Shown here piece by piece: positions 33,966 to 42,998 of a DNA stretch of 64,000 bases (position 1 is its first letter; each line of letters begins with the position of its first letter). A model generated the notes under the pieces. That model was not told the DNA's origin. It ran no database searches and saw nothing but the letters and a program-made list of their open reading frames with translations. Origin of the DNA: UBA4416 sp020846025 (GTDB lineage Bacteria > Bacteroidota > Bacteroidia > B-17B0 > Aurantibacillaceae); NCBI GenBank assembly GCA_963169295.1, contig CAUJDD010000036.1, positions 1-64,000 on the forward strand. Direction: 5' to 3'. The translations under genes were made by a program, and so were the position numbers.

Positions 33966-34857
33966 CCATATTTTATTTCAATTTTTTCATTTTAATAAAC
34001 AGGAACGTAATGGTGTTTTTATTCTTGGTTCTATTATCATCGTATTAATAGTAATTCGCTTATCGATGCCTTATATTGATGTAAAACACCAACCGGTAAT
34101 TCTTACAAATGCTACACCCATTGTTAATGTTGATACAAAACAATATACTATTAAGAAATATAAATCAATCGAAGTAGAAAATACAGAACCTACTTATTTT
34201 ACTTTTGACCCAAACACCATTAATGCCACTGATGCTGAAAAATTAGGATTCTCAAAAAAACTAACAAGTACCTTAATAAATTATAGAAACAAAGGAGGGA
34301 AATTTAAGAAACCCGAAGATTTAATAAAACTTTACGGACTAAAACCCGAACTATACCAACGTCTTGAAAATTATATTTTAATTCCTGCTGAAACAAAACA
34401 TAAAAGTAAAGATAGTAATGAAATTCAAAAGAAATTTACTTTCGAGAAAAGAACTCTTGTGAAAGAACTTGTAGAGATAAATTCTGCCGATAGCTTAAGC
34501 TTAGTATATTTAAAAGGAATAGGGCCAGGTTTTACCAAGCGAATCATGAAATACAGAGGCATGTTAGGGGGATTTCATTCTATTGAACAACTTAAAGAAG
34601 TGTATGGAATGACAGATAGTTTATACCAAATATTAACTTCGCAGATAAAACTAAATTCAGATGTTATTACTAAAATTCCTATTAATGTGATAGATTTTAA
34701 TACACTTAGAAAACATCCCTACTTTAATTTTCAAACGGCTCAAGCCATTATCAATTATAGATTTAAACATGGAAAATTAACTGAGAATGATTTCAAGAAC
34801 CTTGGTATTTTTAGCCAAGAAAAACTTCAAGCCATCTTACCTTACCTTAGTTACTAA
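33946..34857 (+). CDS. Membrane-anchored helix-hairpin-helix (ComEA-like) protein
   Basis: The 303-residue protein has a cytoplasmic N-terminus, one membrane helix (about residues 25-45, FILGSIIIVLIVIRL) and three helix-hairpin-helix motifs: FDPNTINATDAEKLGFSKKLTSTLINYRNKGGKF, LVEINSADSLSLVYLKGIGPGFTKRIMKYRGMLGGF and IDFNTLRKHPYFNFQTAQAIINYRFKHG. Such domains bind DNA non-specifically in ComEA during transformation; related Bacteroidota proteins are found without a competence role shown. It overlaps the permease gene by 20 bases. Confidence 0.85.
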   Translation: MLFRKINHILFQFFHFNKQERNGVFILGSIIIVLIVIRLSMPYIDVKHQPVILTNATPIVNVDTKQYTIKKYKSIEVENTEPTYFTFDPNTINATDAEKLGFSKKLTSTLINYRNKGGKFKKPEDLIKLYGLKPELYQRLENYILIPAETKHKSKDSNEIQKKFTFEKRTLVKELVEINSADSLSLVYLKGIGPGFTKRIMKYRGMLGGFHSIEQLKEVYGMTDSLYQILTSQIKLNSDVITKIPINVIDFNTLRKHPYFNFQTAQAIINYRFKHGKLTENDFKNLGIFSQEKLQAILPYLSY

Positions 34858-34870
34858 AAAAACTCAATTA

Positions 34871-35371
34871 TTAAAATACTTGTTCAATGGCTATTTTAAA
34901 CCACGCCGTGTAATGCTGAGGATTTTCTACTAAATCTTTTTTAATTGAGGCAATGTCTTTCCATTTATAATTATGAACTTCTTCTGGATTAATAACAGGA
35001 ACCGCTTGTGTATATCCTATTAACACATAATCGAATTCGTGTTCGGTTAATCCGTTTTCAAAAGTTGATTTATAAATAAAATGAGTTTTAATTGTTAAGT
35101 CAGAAGTTAAACCCATTTCCTCAAAAAGTCGTCTAGCAGCAGCATCTTTAATAGTTTCGTTAGGTCGTGGATGCGAGCAACATGTGTTAGTCCACAAACC
35201 AGCACTATGATATTTAGAAAGAGCACGTTGTTGCAATAATAATTCATTTTTGCTATTAAAAATAAAAATAGAAAATGCTCTATGCAAAACACCTTCTTTG
35301 TGTGCCTGCATCTTTTCCATCACACCTATTTCATTATCCTGTTCATCTACTAGTATTACAAATTCTTTCAA
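34871..35371 (-). CDS. idi: Type I isopentenyl-diphosphate delta-isomerase
   Basis: The 166-residue Nudix-fold enzyme has WTNTCCSHPRPNE with the catalytic Cys (Cys65), RLFEEMGL of the Nudix-like box, and TEHEFDYVLIG with the catalytic Glu region, as in E. coli Idi. It converts isopentenyl to dimethylallyl diphosphate using Mg/Mn. A Bacteroidota -7 box (TATCTTTG) lies 22 bases upstream of its start. It is convergent with the helix-hairpin-helix gene. Confidence 0.95.
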   Translation of the reverse strand: MKEFVILVDEQDNEIGVMEKMQAHKEGVLHRAFSIFIFNSKNELLLQQRALSKYHSAGLWTNTCCSHPRPNETIKDAAARRLFEEMGLTSDLTIKTHFIYKSTFENGLTEHEFDYVLIGYTQAVPVINPEEVHNYKWKDIASIKKDLVENPQHYTAWFKIAIEQVF

Positions 35372-35392
35372 AACAAATTTCCATTAAAAATG

Positions 35393-35400
35393 CAAAGATA
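35393..35400 (-). promoter_or_regulatory. Bacteroidota -7 box for idi
   Basis: On the minus strand the sequence is TATCTTTG, an exact TAnnTTTG match, 22 bases before the idi ATG. No TTG is found at the -33 distance. It lies in the 34-base gap before the end of the phosphatase gene. Confidence 0.45.
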
Positions 35401-35405
35401 GGTAA

Positions 35406-37454
35406 TTAAATTTCGAAGCCTAAAATTAATACATCATCTATCTGTTCTAAATCACCACGCCAAGAATTAAACGAAGATTCCAGATTCTGGTATTGTTTTG
35501 CTAAAGGCAAATTAGAGTTATTCAGTAACAAATCGTGAAGCTGTTTGTATTTGAATTTCTTTTTCTTAGGTCCTCCAAATTGATCAGCAAAACCATCTGT
35601 ATATAAATATAATTTATCTCCTTTTTGAGCATCAATCTCATATAAGTTAAACGACTGTTCATGTGGGCTTTTTCCTACGGGCAATTTGTCTTTTGATAAT
35701 TCAACTAATTGTGATGATTGTTGAATTAATACGGGTTGATTATTAGCGGCGGCATAAGTTATTTTAGAGTTCTTTTTGTCTAAACAAATTAAAATAGCAT
35801 CCATGCCATCTTGTTGCCCTTCTGTAGCAATACTTTCAATTAGGCGTTGCCTTACATAGTTTAATATTTCGTGAGGTTTCGTGATTTGTTTTTCTTTAAC
35901 CGCCTCGCTTAAAAAACCAATGTTTAGCAAACTCATAAATGCTCCTGGCACGCCATGTCCTGTGCTATCACACACCGCTAAGTAAAATTTATCTTGATGT
36001 TCCGTAGCCCAATAAAAATCGCCACTAACAATATCTTTAGGTTTAAATAATATAAAATAGTTTTTAAGATTTCTTTTTAAAACTTCTTCCTGTGCTAATA
36101 AGGCGTACTGAATACGTTTAGCGTAATTAATCGAATCTAAAATCTCGGTTTGCTTTTCATCTACTAAATTTTTCTGAATTTCAATTTCTTTATTTCTCTT
36201 TTCCAACTCTCCTGCTACTTTTTTCTTTAACCTAAAACGGTTATATAATGTAAAAGAAAGTAGCCCTAATAATGCAACCACAATAATGGAGGAGTAAATA
36301 AAATACGTGCGTTTTTTATCACGTTCGTTAAGTAACATAATTTCTTTTTCCTTTTTATCTGTTTCATACTTGGTTTGTAGTTCATTAAATGATTTTCGAA
36401 CTTCCATATTATTTATGCTGTCGTTTAGTATAATATATCTGTGTATATATTCATTTGCTTTTTCAAAATTTTTCTGCTCCTCAAAAATATTAGAAAGAAG
36501 TCCAGATATATTTAATTCACTTCTAATATTTTTTATCCTCTTCGACAATTCTAATGCTAAGTATGCGTATTCAATTGCTTTTTGATTATCATTGATAGCG
36601 TCATAGAATTTTACCATACCTTGATATGAACTACACAAAAACTCTTGATTATCTATTTTATTAGACAAAGCTACTGCCTTATTCAGATACATCAATGCAG
36701 AGTCTTTATAATTCAAATTTTCCATCATCAATAATTCCGCTAGATTAATATAGGTATAAACTAAATCATAATCTTTATGAATCTTTTCTTTAATCTTTAA
36801 AGATTGACTTTCATATTCTATGGCCTTCTTATAATCTCGCATCGAAGTGTAAACCTCCGATATATTAGTCAGTATATAGGAAGTAAACTGTTCATCATTA
36901 ATTTGTTTAACTAAATCTAGAGATTGTGCATAATATTTAAGCGACAACTCATACGATTTCATAATAGAATAGATATTAGCCATGCCCATTAATGCACCTG
37001 CTTGTTTTTTTATATTCCCTGATATTTTTAATAGATCATAAGCTTTTTGATAATATAATATGGCTTCTTGATTTCTATTTAATAGATATAAAGTATTGGC
37101 TTTGGTGATATACAATTGCCCCAAATGTATCTTATCCGACTGAGCACTTAACAAAGGCGCCGCTTTATCATAATAATATAAAGCTGAATCCAATTTACTA
37201 AGGTAATCTAATGAAAGCCCTAACATCTCATAAGCAATACCTAAATTAAGGTCTGAGTTCTCTTTTTTAGCCTGAACTACTGCCTGTGTAGCATACTGAT
37301 ATGCTAAATTAGGATTTTCTTGATAAGACAAACGAACTCTTTGAATTAAACTATCTGAAGATGTTACCGTTGAGGGTTGCGCCAATAACAAATTAGAATT
37401 AAGCAAAGCTATAAAGCTTACACAAAACACCACAATTTGTTTTTTAATATTCAT
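35406..37454 (-). CDS. TPR sensor with SpoIIE/PP2C-type phosphatase domain (copy 2 of 3)
   Basis: The 682-residue protein has a signal peptide ending LLLAQ, degenerate TPRs (about 60-345), a membrane helix (384-405), a coiled segment ending ILDSINYAKRIQYALL, and a SpoIIE-type domain from about 475. Its motifs GDFYWATEHQ, CDSTGHGVPGAFMSLLNIGFLSEA and LYTDGFADQFGGPKKKKFKY are very close to copy 1, while the TPR part is much more diverged. This suggests a shared cytosolic target and different input signals. It is a lone gene with no adjacent partner. Confidence 0.92.
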   Translation of the reverse strand: MNIKKQIVVFCVSFIALLNSNLLLAQPSTVTSSDSLIQRVRLSYQENPNLAYQYATQAVVQAKKENSDLNLGIAYEMLGLSLDYLSKLDSALYYYDKAAPLLSAQSDKIHLGQLYITKANTLYLLNRNQEAILYYQKAYDLLKISGNIKKQAGALMGMANIYSIMKSYELSLKYYAQSLDLVKQINDEQFTSYILTNISEVYTSMRDYKKAIEYESQSLKIKEKIHKDYDLVYTYINLAELLMMENLNYKDSALMYLNKAVALSNKIDNQEFLCSSYQGMVKFYDAINDNQKAIEYAYLALELSKRIKNIRSELNISGLLSNIFEEQKNFEKANEYIHRYIILNDSINNMEVRKSFNELQTKYETDKKEKEIMLLNERDKKRTYFIYSSIIVVALLGLLSFTLYNRFRLKKKVAGELEKRNKEIEIQKNLVDEKQTEILDSINYAKRIQYALLAQEEVLKRNLKNYFILFKPKDIVSGDFYWATEHQDKFYLAVCDSTGHGVPGAFMSLLNIGFLSEAVKEKQITKPHEILNYVRQRLIESIATEGQQDGMDAILICLDKKNSKITYAAANNQPVLIQQSSQLVELSKDKLPVGKSPHEQSFNLYEIDAQKGDKLYLYTDGFADQFGGPKKKKFKYKQLHDLLLNNSNLPLAKQYQNLESSFNSWRGDLEQIDDVLILGFEI

Positions 37455-37535
37455 GAGGCTAACAGAATTTATTCTAAAGTTAGATAAAAATACAAAAAGC
37501 TACTTTCATAAAAAAACTATTCTTAATTTAGTGCT

Positions 37536-39527
37536 ATGCGTTTTTTAATTAGTGTGATCTTAGTAATTAATTATTGGGTTGTTTTAGCTCAATCTTCTAA
37601 CATCACTTCTTATCCTATTGGATACCCAGATACCACACAAAGTGTTATTTATCAATTACAACATTATCCTACACCTCGTTATTACCCCAATAATCAACTC
37701 CTGCGATTAGTAAATTGGATGAATCCTGATTATATGGGTGGTAGAGGGATAAAAGGAGTAAATAACAATAAAGCAATTTATAATGCTTATGAGATTCAAA
37801 AAGAATTAATTACTAATTGGAACTATGGTGTTGTGATTCCAAATTCGGGTTCTGCATTTACGGGGCCTAAAGTTGATGATACTCCTTTGTATATTAAATT
37901 AGCAAATGAAAATCCTCAAGTACCATTACACGTGGTTACTTTTTGGCAACAAATTAGCCCAAAAAAAGCTGGTTATCAAAATTTTAAACGACCTACAATA
38001 CTTACATCTTCACTAGATAGTAACTTATACATAAAATTTAAATTTAACGGAAAAAATCAGAAACAAATTCGTTTTGACTTCCCTGATTCACTCATAAAGA
38101 TAGATGGTTACACCCAAAAATTTTACCTTAATCAAATTATCAAAAAATTAACTCGCCCTATTAATTTAATTAATGAAAATGGCGAAGAACCCCCTGGTCC
38201 CTATTTATTAAAACATCTTAAAAAAGATACTGTAATGATTCGTTTAAAGGATTCTTTAAAAATTGATTCGTGGGAGATTTTTATGGCCGAACAAAAATTA
38301 CACCTTCGAAACGCATACTCAGATTGTTTTATGAAAGAAATACCTGAATTAAAAAACACACAGTTTACTATTTATACAGTTGAAGGTGGCCCTATTGATA
38401 GATTTAATTGGAGTGTAATGAAAAAAAGTATGACGCCCATTAATGGTAATTACTATTCTACTCCTGATTTTTATCCGCGTTGGGCTAAAAACTGGAAAGA
38501 TTGGATGGGTGCATGGCACGGCTGGAAATGGATTGAAGTAGGAAGAAAAACAGAAATAAACGATGGCGATAAATTATTTAGCCCATTCATTGCAGCTGGT
38601 TGGTCTAAAAAACAAGAAGAAGATATTAGGCCAGGTCAATGGTTAGGCTTACTAAAATGTTTATCAGTGATAGGTGCCGAGTTTTATTATGTAGGTTATT
38701 TTAGTTTATCATCTCCTTTTATTAATCCAGGTACTTGGGTGTGGCAAGCAGCCATGCCTGCATACGCACAAGCCATTACCAGTCGTTTTGAGGATGTATT
38801 AAGAGAAGGGAATGTATTGTTTAATGAGAAAAAACAACCCATTATTTCATATAGAACAAGTGATAAACACGTTTTAGTAACAATTAGAAAACACCAACAA
38901 AAAGAAAAATACATCATTGCAGGCACTTATCAGCCTTTTTCCAATGACAGTGCCTCTACTCCCGAAATAAAAACAGTTACAATTCCTTTTAATCATCAGG
39001 AATTAACTTTTGATATTAGAAAACAAGGTAGCGTGTATGTATATGAAGTTGTAAAAGATGGTAGAACCATTTTTTATCAATTAGATACTTGGCACGAAAG
39101 CACACATCCGGATTATTGGAGTAAAGATTTTGTATTTGAAGCAGAGGTTAATGATACTCCCTTAGCTTCGGAAGATATTTATACCGAATGCGATACTATT
39201 CATCATTATCATCAATTTACAAGTTTTGTAAAACTATCGCATACTCACAAATTAACGTATCAATTTATTCCTCGCGATTCGCTTCACACGCCCACACACA
39301 TTTGGATACGATACCGAGGAAATGGAAAAATTGAAAGCACACTTAATCATCAAAAAGCAGATTGTACCAATCTTAAATCTACCTCGCATTGGAAATGGGC
39401 AGCCATTAATTTAAAACAAGCAATGGAGTACAATAAATTACAAACCATGGAATTAAAACTCAATAAAGGTCAGCTTGAAATTGATAAAATTTACATCAGC
39501 ACAAAAAACCAAATAAACTTACCCTAA
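37536..39527 (+). CDS. Secreted protein of unknown function with possible carbohydrate-binding C-terminus
   Basis: I do not recognise the family. The 663-residue protein has a signal peptide (MRFLISVILVINYWVVLAQ) and a large Trp/Tyr-rich central part with MNPDYMGGRGIKG, MGAWHGWKWIEVGRK, IRPGQWLGLLKCLSVIGAEFYYVGYFS and GTWVWQAAMPAYAQAI, which looks like an alpha/beta barrel of glycoside-hydrolase kind. The last about 130 residues start FVFEAEVND and end GQLEIDKIYIS, the opening and closing patterns of CBM6/CBM35-like beta-sandwiches. A carbohydrate-active role is an inference; no catalytic acids can be named. No sorting domain of T9SS type is seen. Its stop overlaps the convergent ABC gene by four bases. 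Confidence 0.6.
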   Translation: MRFLISVILVINYWVVLAQSSNITSYPIGYPDTTQSVIYQLQHYPTPRYYPNNQLLRLVNWMNPDYMGGRGIKGVNNNKAIYNAYEIQKELITNWNYGVVIPNSGSAFTGPKVDDTPLYIKLANENPQVPLHVVTFWQQISPKKAGYQNFKRPTILTSSLDSNLYIKFKFNGKNQKQIRFDFPDSLIKIDGYTQKFYLNQIIKKLTRPINLINENGEEPPGPYLLKHLKKDTVMIRLKDSLKIDSWEIFMAEQKLHLRNAYSDCFMKEIPELKNTQFTIYTVEGGPIDRFNWSVMKKSMTPINGNYYSTPDFYPRWAKNWKDWMGAWHGWKWIEVGRKTEINDGDKLFSPFIAAGWSKKQEEDIRPGQWLGLLKCLSVIGAEFYYVGYFSLSSPFINPGTWVWQAAMPAYAQAITSRFEDVLREGNVLFNEKKQPIISYRTSDKHVLVTIRKHQQKEKYIIAGTYQPFSNDSASTPEIKTVTIPFNHQELTFDIRKQGSVYVYEVVKDGRTIFYQLDTWHESTHPDYWSKDFVFEAEVNDTPLASEDIYTECDTIHHYHQFTSFVKLSHTHKLTYQFIPRDSLHTPTHIWIRYRGNGKIESTLNHQKADCTNLKSTSHWKWAAINLKQAMEYNKLQTMELKLNKGQLEIDKIYISTKNQINLP

Positions 39528-40249
39528 GTATAATTTACAATACGACTTTTAAACGTAGTAATGGTATCATTTGGTTTATCAGATTCGATGACGCCATCTT
39601 TTAATCGTACAATACGATGAGCATGCAAAGCAATATCTTCCTCGTGTGTTACTAAAATAATGGTATTACCATTATTATGAATCTCTTCTAGCAAGCCCAT
39701 AATTTCTACCGATGTTTTACTATCTAAGTTGCCAGTAGGTTCATCCGCTAAAATAATAGCAGGATTATTTACAAGCGCTCGGGCAATGGCTACACGCTGT
39801 CTTTGTCCGCCCGATAATTCATTGGGTTTATGAGACACCCTATTTTCTAAACCTACTTGTTTTAAAACCTTCATAGCCATTTCTTCGCGAGTGGCTTTAG
39901 GAACGCCAGCATACACCAATGGCAACATTACATTTTCGAGGGTGGTAGAACGTGGCAAAAGATTAAACGTTTGAAACACAAAACCTATTTGCTTGTTTCT
40001 TACCTCGGCCAATTCGTTATCGCTCATTTTAGCAACTGCCAGTTTATTAAGAATGTACTCGCCCGAGGTAGGCGTATCAAGGCAGCCTAGCATATTCATT
40101 AAAGTAGATTTTCCACTACCACTTGGTCCCATTAAGGCTACATATTCATTTTTATAAATATTTAAAGTTACTCCGTTTAAAGCATGAATTTCTTCTTGCC
40201 CTATTTTATACTCTTTCTTAATTTGAGATAACTCAATAATGGGTTCCAT
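39524..40249 (-). CDS. ABC transporter ATP-binding protein, LolD/MacB type
   Basis: The 241-residue ATPase has Walker A GPSGSGKST, the Q-loop region FVFQTFNLLPRSTTLENVMLPLVYAG, signature LSGGQRQRVAIARAL, Walker B IILADEPTGNLD and the switch His in LVTHEEDIA. These features place it in the LolD/MacB/FtsE-like group, which drives lipoprotein release or tripartite efflux from the periplasmic side. No FtsX-like permease gene is adjacent in the window, so the partner must be elsewhere. Confidence 0.92.
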   Translation of the reverse strand: MEPIIELSQIKKEYKIGQEEIHALNGVTLNIYKNEYVALMGPSGSGKSTLMNMLGCLDTPTSGEYILNKLAVAKMSDNELAEVRNKQIGFVFQTFNLLPRSTTLENVMLPLVYAGVPKATREEMAMKVLKQVGLENRVSHKPNELSGGQRQRVAIARALVNNPAIILADEPTGNLDSKTSVEIMGLLEEIHNNGNTIILVTHEEDIALHAHRIVRLKDGVIESDKPNDTITTFKSRIVNYT

Positions 40250-40335
40250 ACAGTAAAGTTATAAAAAGAAATATATTCTCACAATTCTACTAACAGGGCA
40301 AAGTTTAATTGGGGTTAAATAAATAACCTATTCGT

Positions 40336-40419
40336 GCGCTCCAGCTCAGCTGCATTTGTAATGCGGCGGCAATAAAAGTAAAAAAACGTTCGAGCGGATA
40401 TTATCTTACTTTCTTTTGC
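40336..40419 (+). repeat. Dispersed repeat, copy 1 (upstream of T9SS gene)
   Basis: The segment contains GCATTTGTAATGC within a GC-rich hairpin-like part, an A-rich spacer, then a 33-base stretch (40387-40419, starting CGTTCGAGCGG and ending CTTTCTTTTGC) that is identical to 41900-41932. It is oriented the same way as copy 2 and lies just before the T9SS gene. It has no coding potential. Confidence 0.75.
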
Positions 40420-40504
40420 TCAGCATCAACTGTTAAATCCATTTATTGTAATATTCTTGGTTTTAATCGGATTTTTGTTATATCTTAGTATAAATATTTT
40501 ATTT

Positions 40505-41764
40505 ATGAGATTATTTTTACTTACACTAGTTATACTTAGTTTTTTTAATTTTAAACTGAAGGCGTGTCATGGCTTAGCCCTTGTTAATGTATCTTATACC
40601 ATCTCATCAACTGGAATTACAATTAGCGGTGCGTCTGATCCTGCAACTTGTGGTTGTGGTCCATATTGGATGCAAGCAATAGTCTCTACGGATACATTAT
40701 ATCCTGTTGCTCCTTCTACACTTGTACAATCTTATATAAGTAGTGGTGCCGGTGGCGCAGTGGTATATAATTCATTTCCATGGTATCATTCATTATTAAA
40801 TGTACCAAATTACACATCCGCTAGTGTTTGGCCTGATGAATGTACTGTTGAGCCATACCATGATGTTTTTATTCCTTTTTCTGATTTAACTTGTGGTGGT
40901 GTTTACTATTTTTCGGTAAGAGAATGGTTAGGGGGTAGTGCCGGAATGCCTCCAGCGGGTCCTTGGACTGCTCCAGTTTCATTTACCGTTCCGGGGAATC
41001 CTGGACAGGATTTGTCTTTTTCTTTAAATACGGTACAGGATACTATTTGTAGTTATGATACTATCTCTATTTCAGCTGTTAATATAGTTAATGGCCCTAT
41101 TACAAATTATAATTGGTCTGATGGTGCAGGAACAACATCAACGGTTAATGTTAGTCCAAATATAACCACTTCTTATATTTTAACGGCCAGTAATGGTGGA
41201 GGGTGTGTTTTTGCAGATACTTTAACTATACACGTTTTACCAATTTTAAATCCAAACTTTATTCCAAGTAATCCAATTATTTGCACGGGAGATAATATTA
41301 TTTTTAGTGCAGTTGGAAGTCCTAGTTTATCATCTCATTATTGGAGTTTTAATCCTAATTCAGGCTTCACGGTTAACAATTCAACTGTAACTCCAACGCC
41401 TGATGTTAATTTTAATTCAGCTGGAAATTATGCCGTTACACATACAATTTCATCTATGGGATGTTCTTATACCGCCACAACTAACGTGATAGTAAATGTT
41501 TGTACATCAATTAAAGAGGAATCTGATGAAGCTATTGCTTTTTTCCCAAATCCAAGCTCAGGTGGTATTTTTAACATAACGTATCCAAAGCACTTTGAAG
41601 GAAATATTGATGTGGAAGTTTATGATTTGATGGGTAAAACTGTTTTTGTAAAACAAAATATATCCGATCATAAAATTCAATTGAACGAATTATTGGGGGT
41701 GTATTTCGTTAAAATTACAAGCAATAAACAAATGCTGTATTTCATAAAGATTGTAATTGAATAA
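40505..41764 (+). CDS. Secreted protein with PKD-like domains and T9SS type A sorting domain
   Basis: The ATG at 40505 (420 residues) starts a good signal peptide (MRLFLLTLVILSFFNFKLKA); a TTG start 48 bases upstream is rejected. The N-terminal about 180 residues, with conserved Cys (ATCGCGPYW, DECTVEP, LTCGGVYYF), match no family I know. Two PKD/Ig-like stretches follow (ITNYNWSDGAGTTSTVNVSP; SSHYWSFNPNSGF). The C-terminus (FFPNPSSGGIFNI ... NELLGVYFVKI) is a type A sorting domain for type IX export. The gene is bracketed by two copies of a dispersed repeat 1.5 kb apart. Confidence 0.87.
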   Translation: MRLFLLTLVILSFFNFKLKACHGLALVNVSYTISSTGITISGASDPATCGCGPYWMQAIVSTDTLYPVAPSTLVQSYISSGAGGAVVYNSFPWYHSLLNVPNYTSASVWPDECTVEPYHDVFIPFSDLTCGGVYYFSVREWLGGSAGMPPAGPWTAPVSFTVPGNPGQDLSFSLNTVQDTICSYDTISISAVNIVNGPITNYNWSDGAGTTSTVNVSPNITTSYILTASNGGGCVFADTLTIHVLPILNPNFIPSNPIICTGDNIIFSAVGSPSLSSHYWSFNPNSGFTVNNSTVTPTPDVNFNSAGNYAVTHTISSMGCSYTATTNVIVNVCTSIKEESDEAIAFFPNPSSGGIFNITYPKHFEGNIDVEVYDLMGKTVFVKQNISDHKIQLNELLGVYFVKITSNKQMLYFIKIVIE

Positions 41765-41853
41765 TTTACTGATGTTACTTCACATCAATTATAAACTGCT
41801 TTACTTCTAAAGTATCTCTATATTTTATGAGGGCAAAATTTACGGTTGCTTTT

Positions 41854-41932
41854 CCGCTCTGCTACATTTGTAATGCTGCGGCATAAAAACAAAAAAATTC
41901 GTTCGAGCGGATATTATCTTACTTTCTTTTGC
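41854..41932 (+). repeat. Dispersed repeat, copy 2 (downstream of T9SS gene)
   Basis: It starts with CCGCTCTGC and reaches GCTGCGG, so that CCGC...GC-TAC...GTA-..GC...GCGG can fold into an interrupted hairpin, then an A-rich spacer and the 33-base identity with copy 1 (41900-41932). A following stretch TTGAAGTAAAAGAAAC partly complements CTTTCTTTTGC, adding a second weak hairpin. The layout is REP-like and non-coding. Confidence 0.75.
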
Positions 41933-41963
41933 CTTGAAGTAAAAGAAACAAAGAAACGAGTAA

Positions 41964-42236
41964 TTACTTAGCGTATTCGTCTTTTAAAAACTCACGCCAA
42001 TCGCCAAGGTTAGAAATAACCTGTAATTGCCTATAATGATAATGAAACTGCTCTTCGTTTTCTTGAGCGTTTAATATATGTAATCTGTAACGATCAAAAT
42101 TTGCTAAGGCAAATTTTTCTTCGGCTGTTAATTTTTTACCACTAAATTCTTTATCGCGCAAATCATTAATGCTTTCAGCACCGCCTATCTCTTGCTTGCT
42201 AAAAAAACGTTTTGCTATGTCATTTTTAAAGTCCAT
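41964..42236 (-). CDS. Small hypothetical protein
   Basis: The ATG at 42236 gives a 90-residue protein; a TTG nine bases upstream is also open. It is charged and largely helical (DFKNDIAKRFFSKQEI, KKLTAEEKFALANFDRYRLHILNAQENEEQFHYHYRQLQ) with no signal or membrane segment. I do not recognise a family. The codon composition matches neighbouring genes and the 5' region is shared with the divergent DUF6973 gene (67 bases), so it is probably real. Confidence 0.6.
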   Translation of the reverse strand: MDFKNDIAKRFFSKQEIGGAESINDLRDKEFSGKKLTAEEKFALANFDRYRLHILNAQENEEQFHYHYRQLQVISNLGDWREFLKDEYAK

Positions 42237-42303
42237 CAACTCCAAAGATATAAAAAGCTTTTATTATTTTCGTGTTTTTATCTTAACTATTGCTAACAAA
42301 GTC

Positions 42304-42912
42304 ATGTTAAAATCCATGTGTATCTGCATTGCTTTATGTATAGGTTTTTTGCCAGTGGCTCAGGCACAACATCAAATTGGAAAATATGAAAAACGCTGGG
42401 CCATGTTGCATGCATTTGCTGCACTACGAGTAAAAACACGGTTAAAAACAGCCATGACGATATACAATGAGGTTAAAAATCAAAAAGTATTAGACAGTTT
42501 TGAGAGTGGTGGCACGCTCGATGCTTTTAGACATGGCTTTACCATGGCTTATTTGGCTCAAAAAATTAAAGTAAAAAAAATACGCCAACTTGGAAAAGCT
42601 CACGAAAAAACAAATCAATATTATTTTTATAAAAACATTTTAGAGTTTAACGATCGTGCTGATAGTTTAGCCTGTGAAATGGATTTAAGAAATAACGAAT
42701 TAGGTTTTAAGATTGGGGATACGCATCGTAAAGTTTCTTTAGACACTCTAAAACTACTCATAATCAACGAGATAAGACTTGGAAATGCTTGGATAATGAA
42801 AAGAAATGTCCAAAAACAATACCTTACTTGTCAAAATGAAATCATTGTTATGGAAAACTACAAGGATATATGGTATATTCCTAAATGTTTAATTCAAAGT
42901 ACCATACCTTAA
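42304..42912 (+). CDS. DUF6973-type secreted protein
   Basis: The ATG at 42304 starts MLKSMCICIALCIGFLPVAQAQ, a signal peptide, so the protein has 202 residues; the longer frame upstream covers the divergent gene and is rejected. The pattern DAFRHGFTMAYLAQ, LGKAHEKTNQ, and CEMDLRNNELGFKIG matches the DUF6973 family (conserved AFRH...HE...MDLxNNxxG). The function is unknown; the conserved His/Glu/Asp could form a metal or hydrolytic site. It is a single gene. Confidence 0.7.
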   Translation: MLKSMCICIALCIGFLPVAQAQHQIGKYEKRWAMLHAFAALRVKTRLKTAMTIYNEVKNQKVLDSFESGGTLDAFRHGFTMAYLAQKIKVKKIRQLGKAHEKTNQYYFYKNILEFNDRADSLACEMDLRNNELGFKIGDTHRKVSLDTLKLLIINEIRLGNAWIMKRNVQKQYLTCQNEIIVMENYKDIWYIPKCLIQSTIP

Positions 42913-42946
42913 AATTAGTCTAATAAGCTAAATTTCAGTTATTTTG

Positions 42947-42976
42947 TTGTTTGAATTGAAAAAAAATGTATATTTG
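42947..42976 (+). promoter_or_regulatory. Promoter of the DUF177-rpmF operon
   Basis: TTG at 42947-42949, a 19-base spacer, then TATATTTG (42969-42976). Both parts fit the Bacteroidota sigma consensus (TTG-N17-23-TAnnTTTG). The ATG at 42999 is 22 bases further on. Confidence 0.75.
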
Positions 42977-42998
42977 CCGTCCATTTTGATGTTGAGCT

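Noticed and set aside
42169..42303. Upstream extension of the DUF6973 gene
   Set aside because: It runs antisense through the small minus-strand gene and puts the signal peptide at residue 46.
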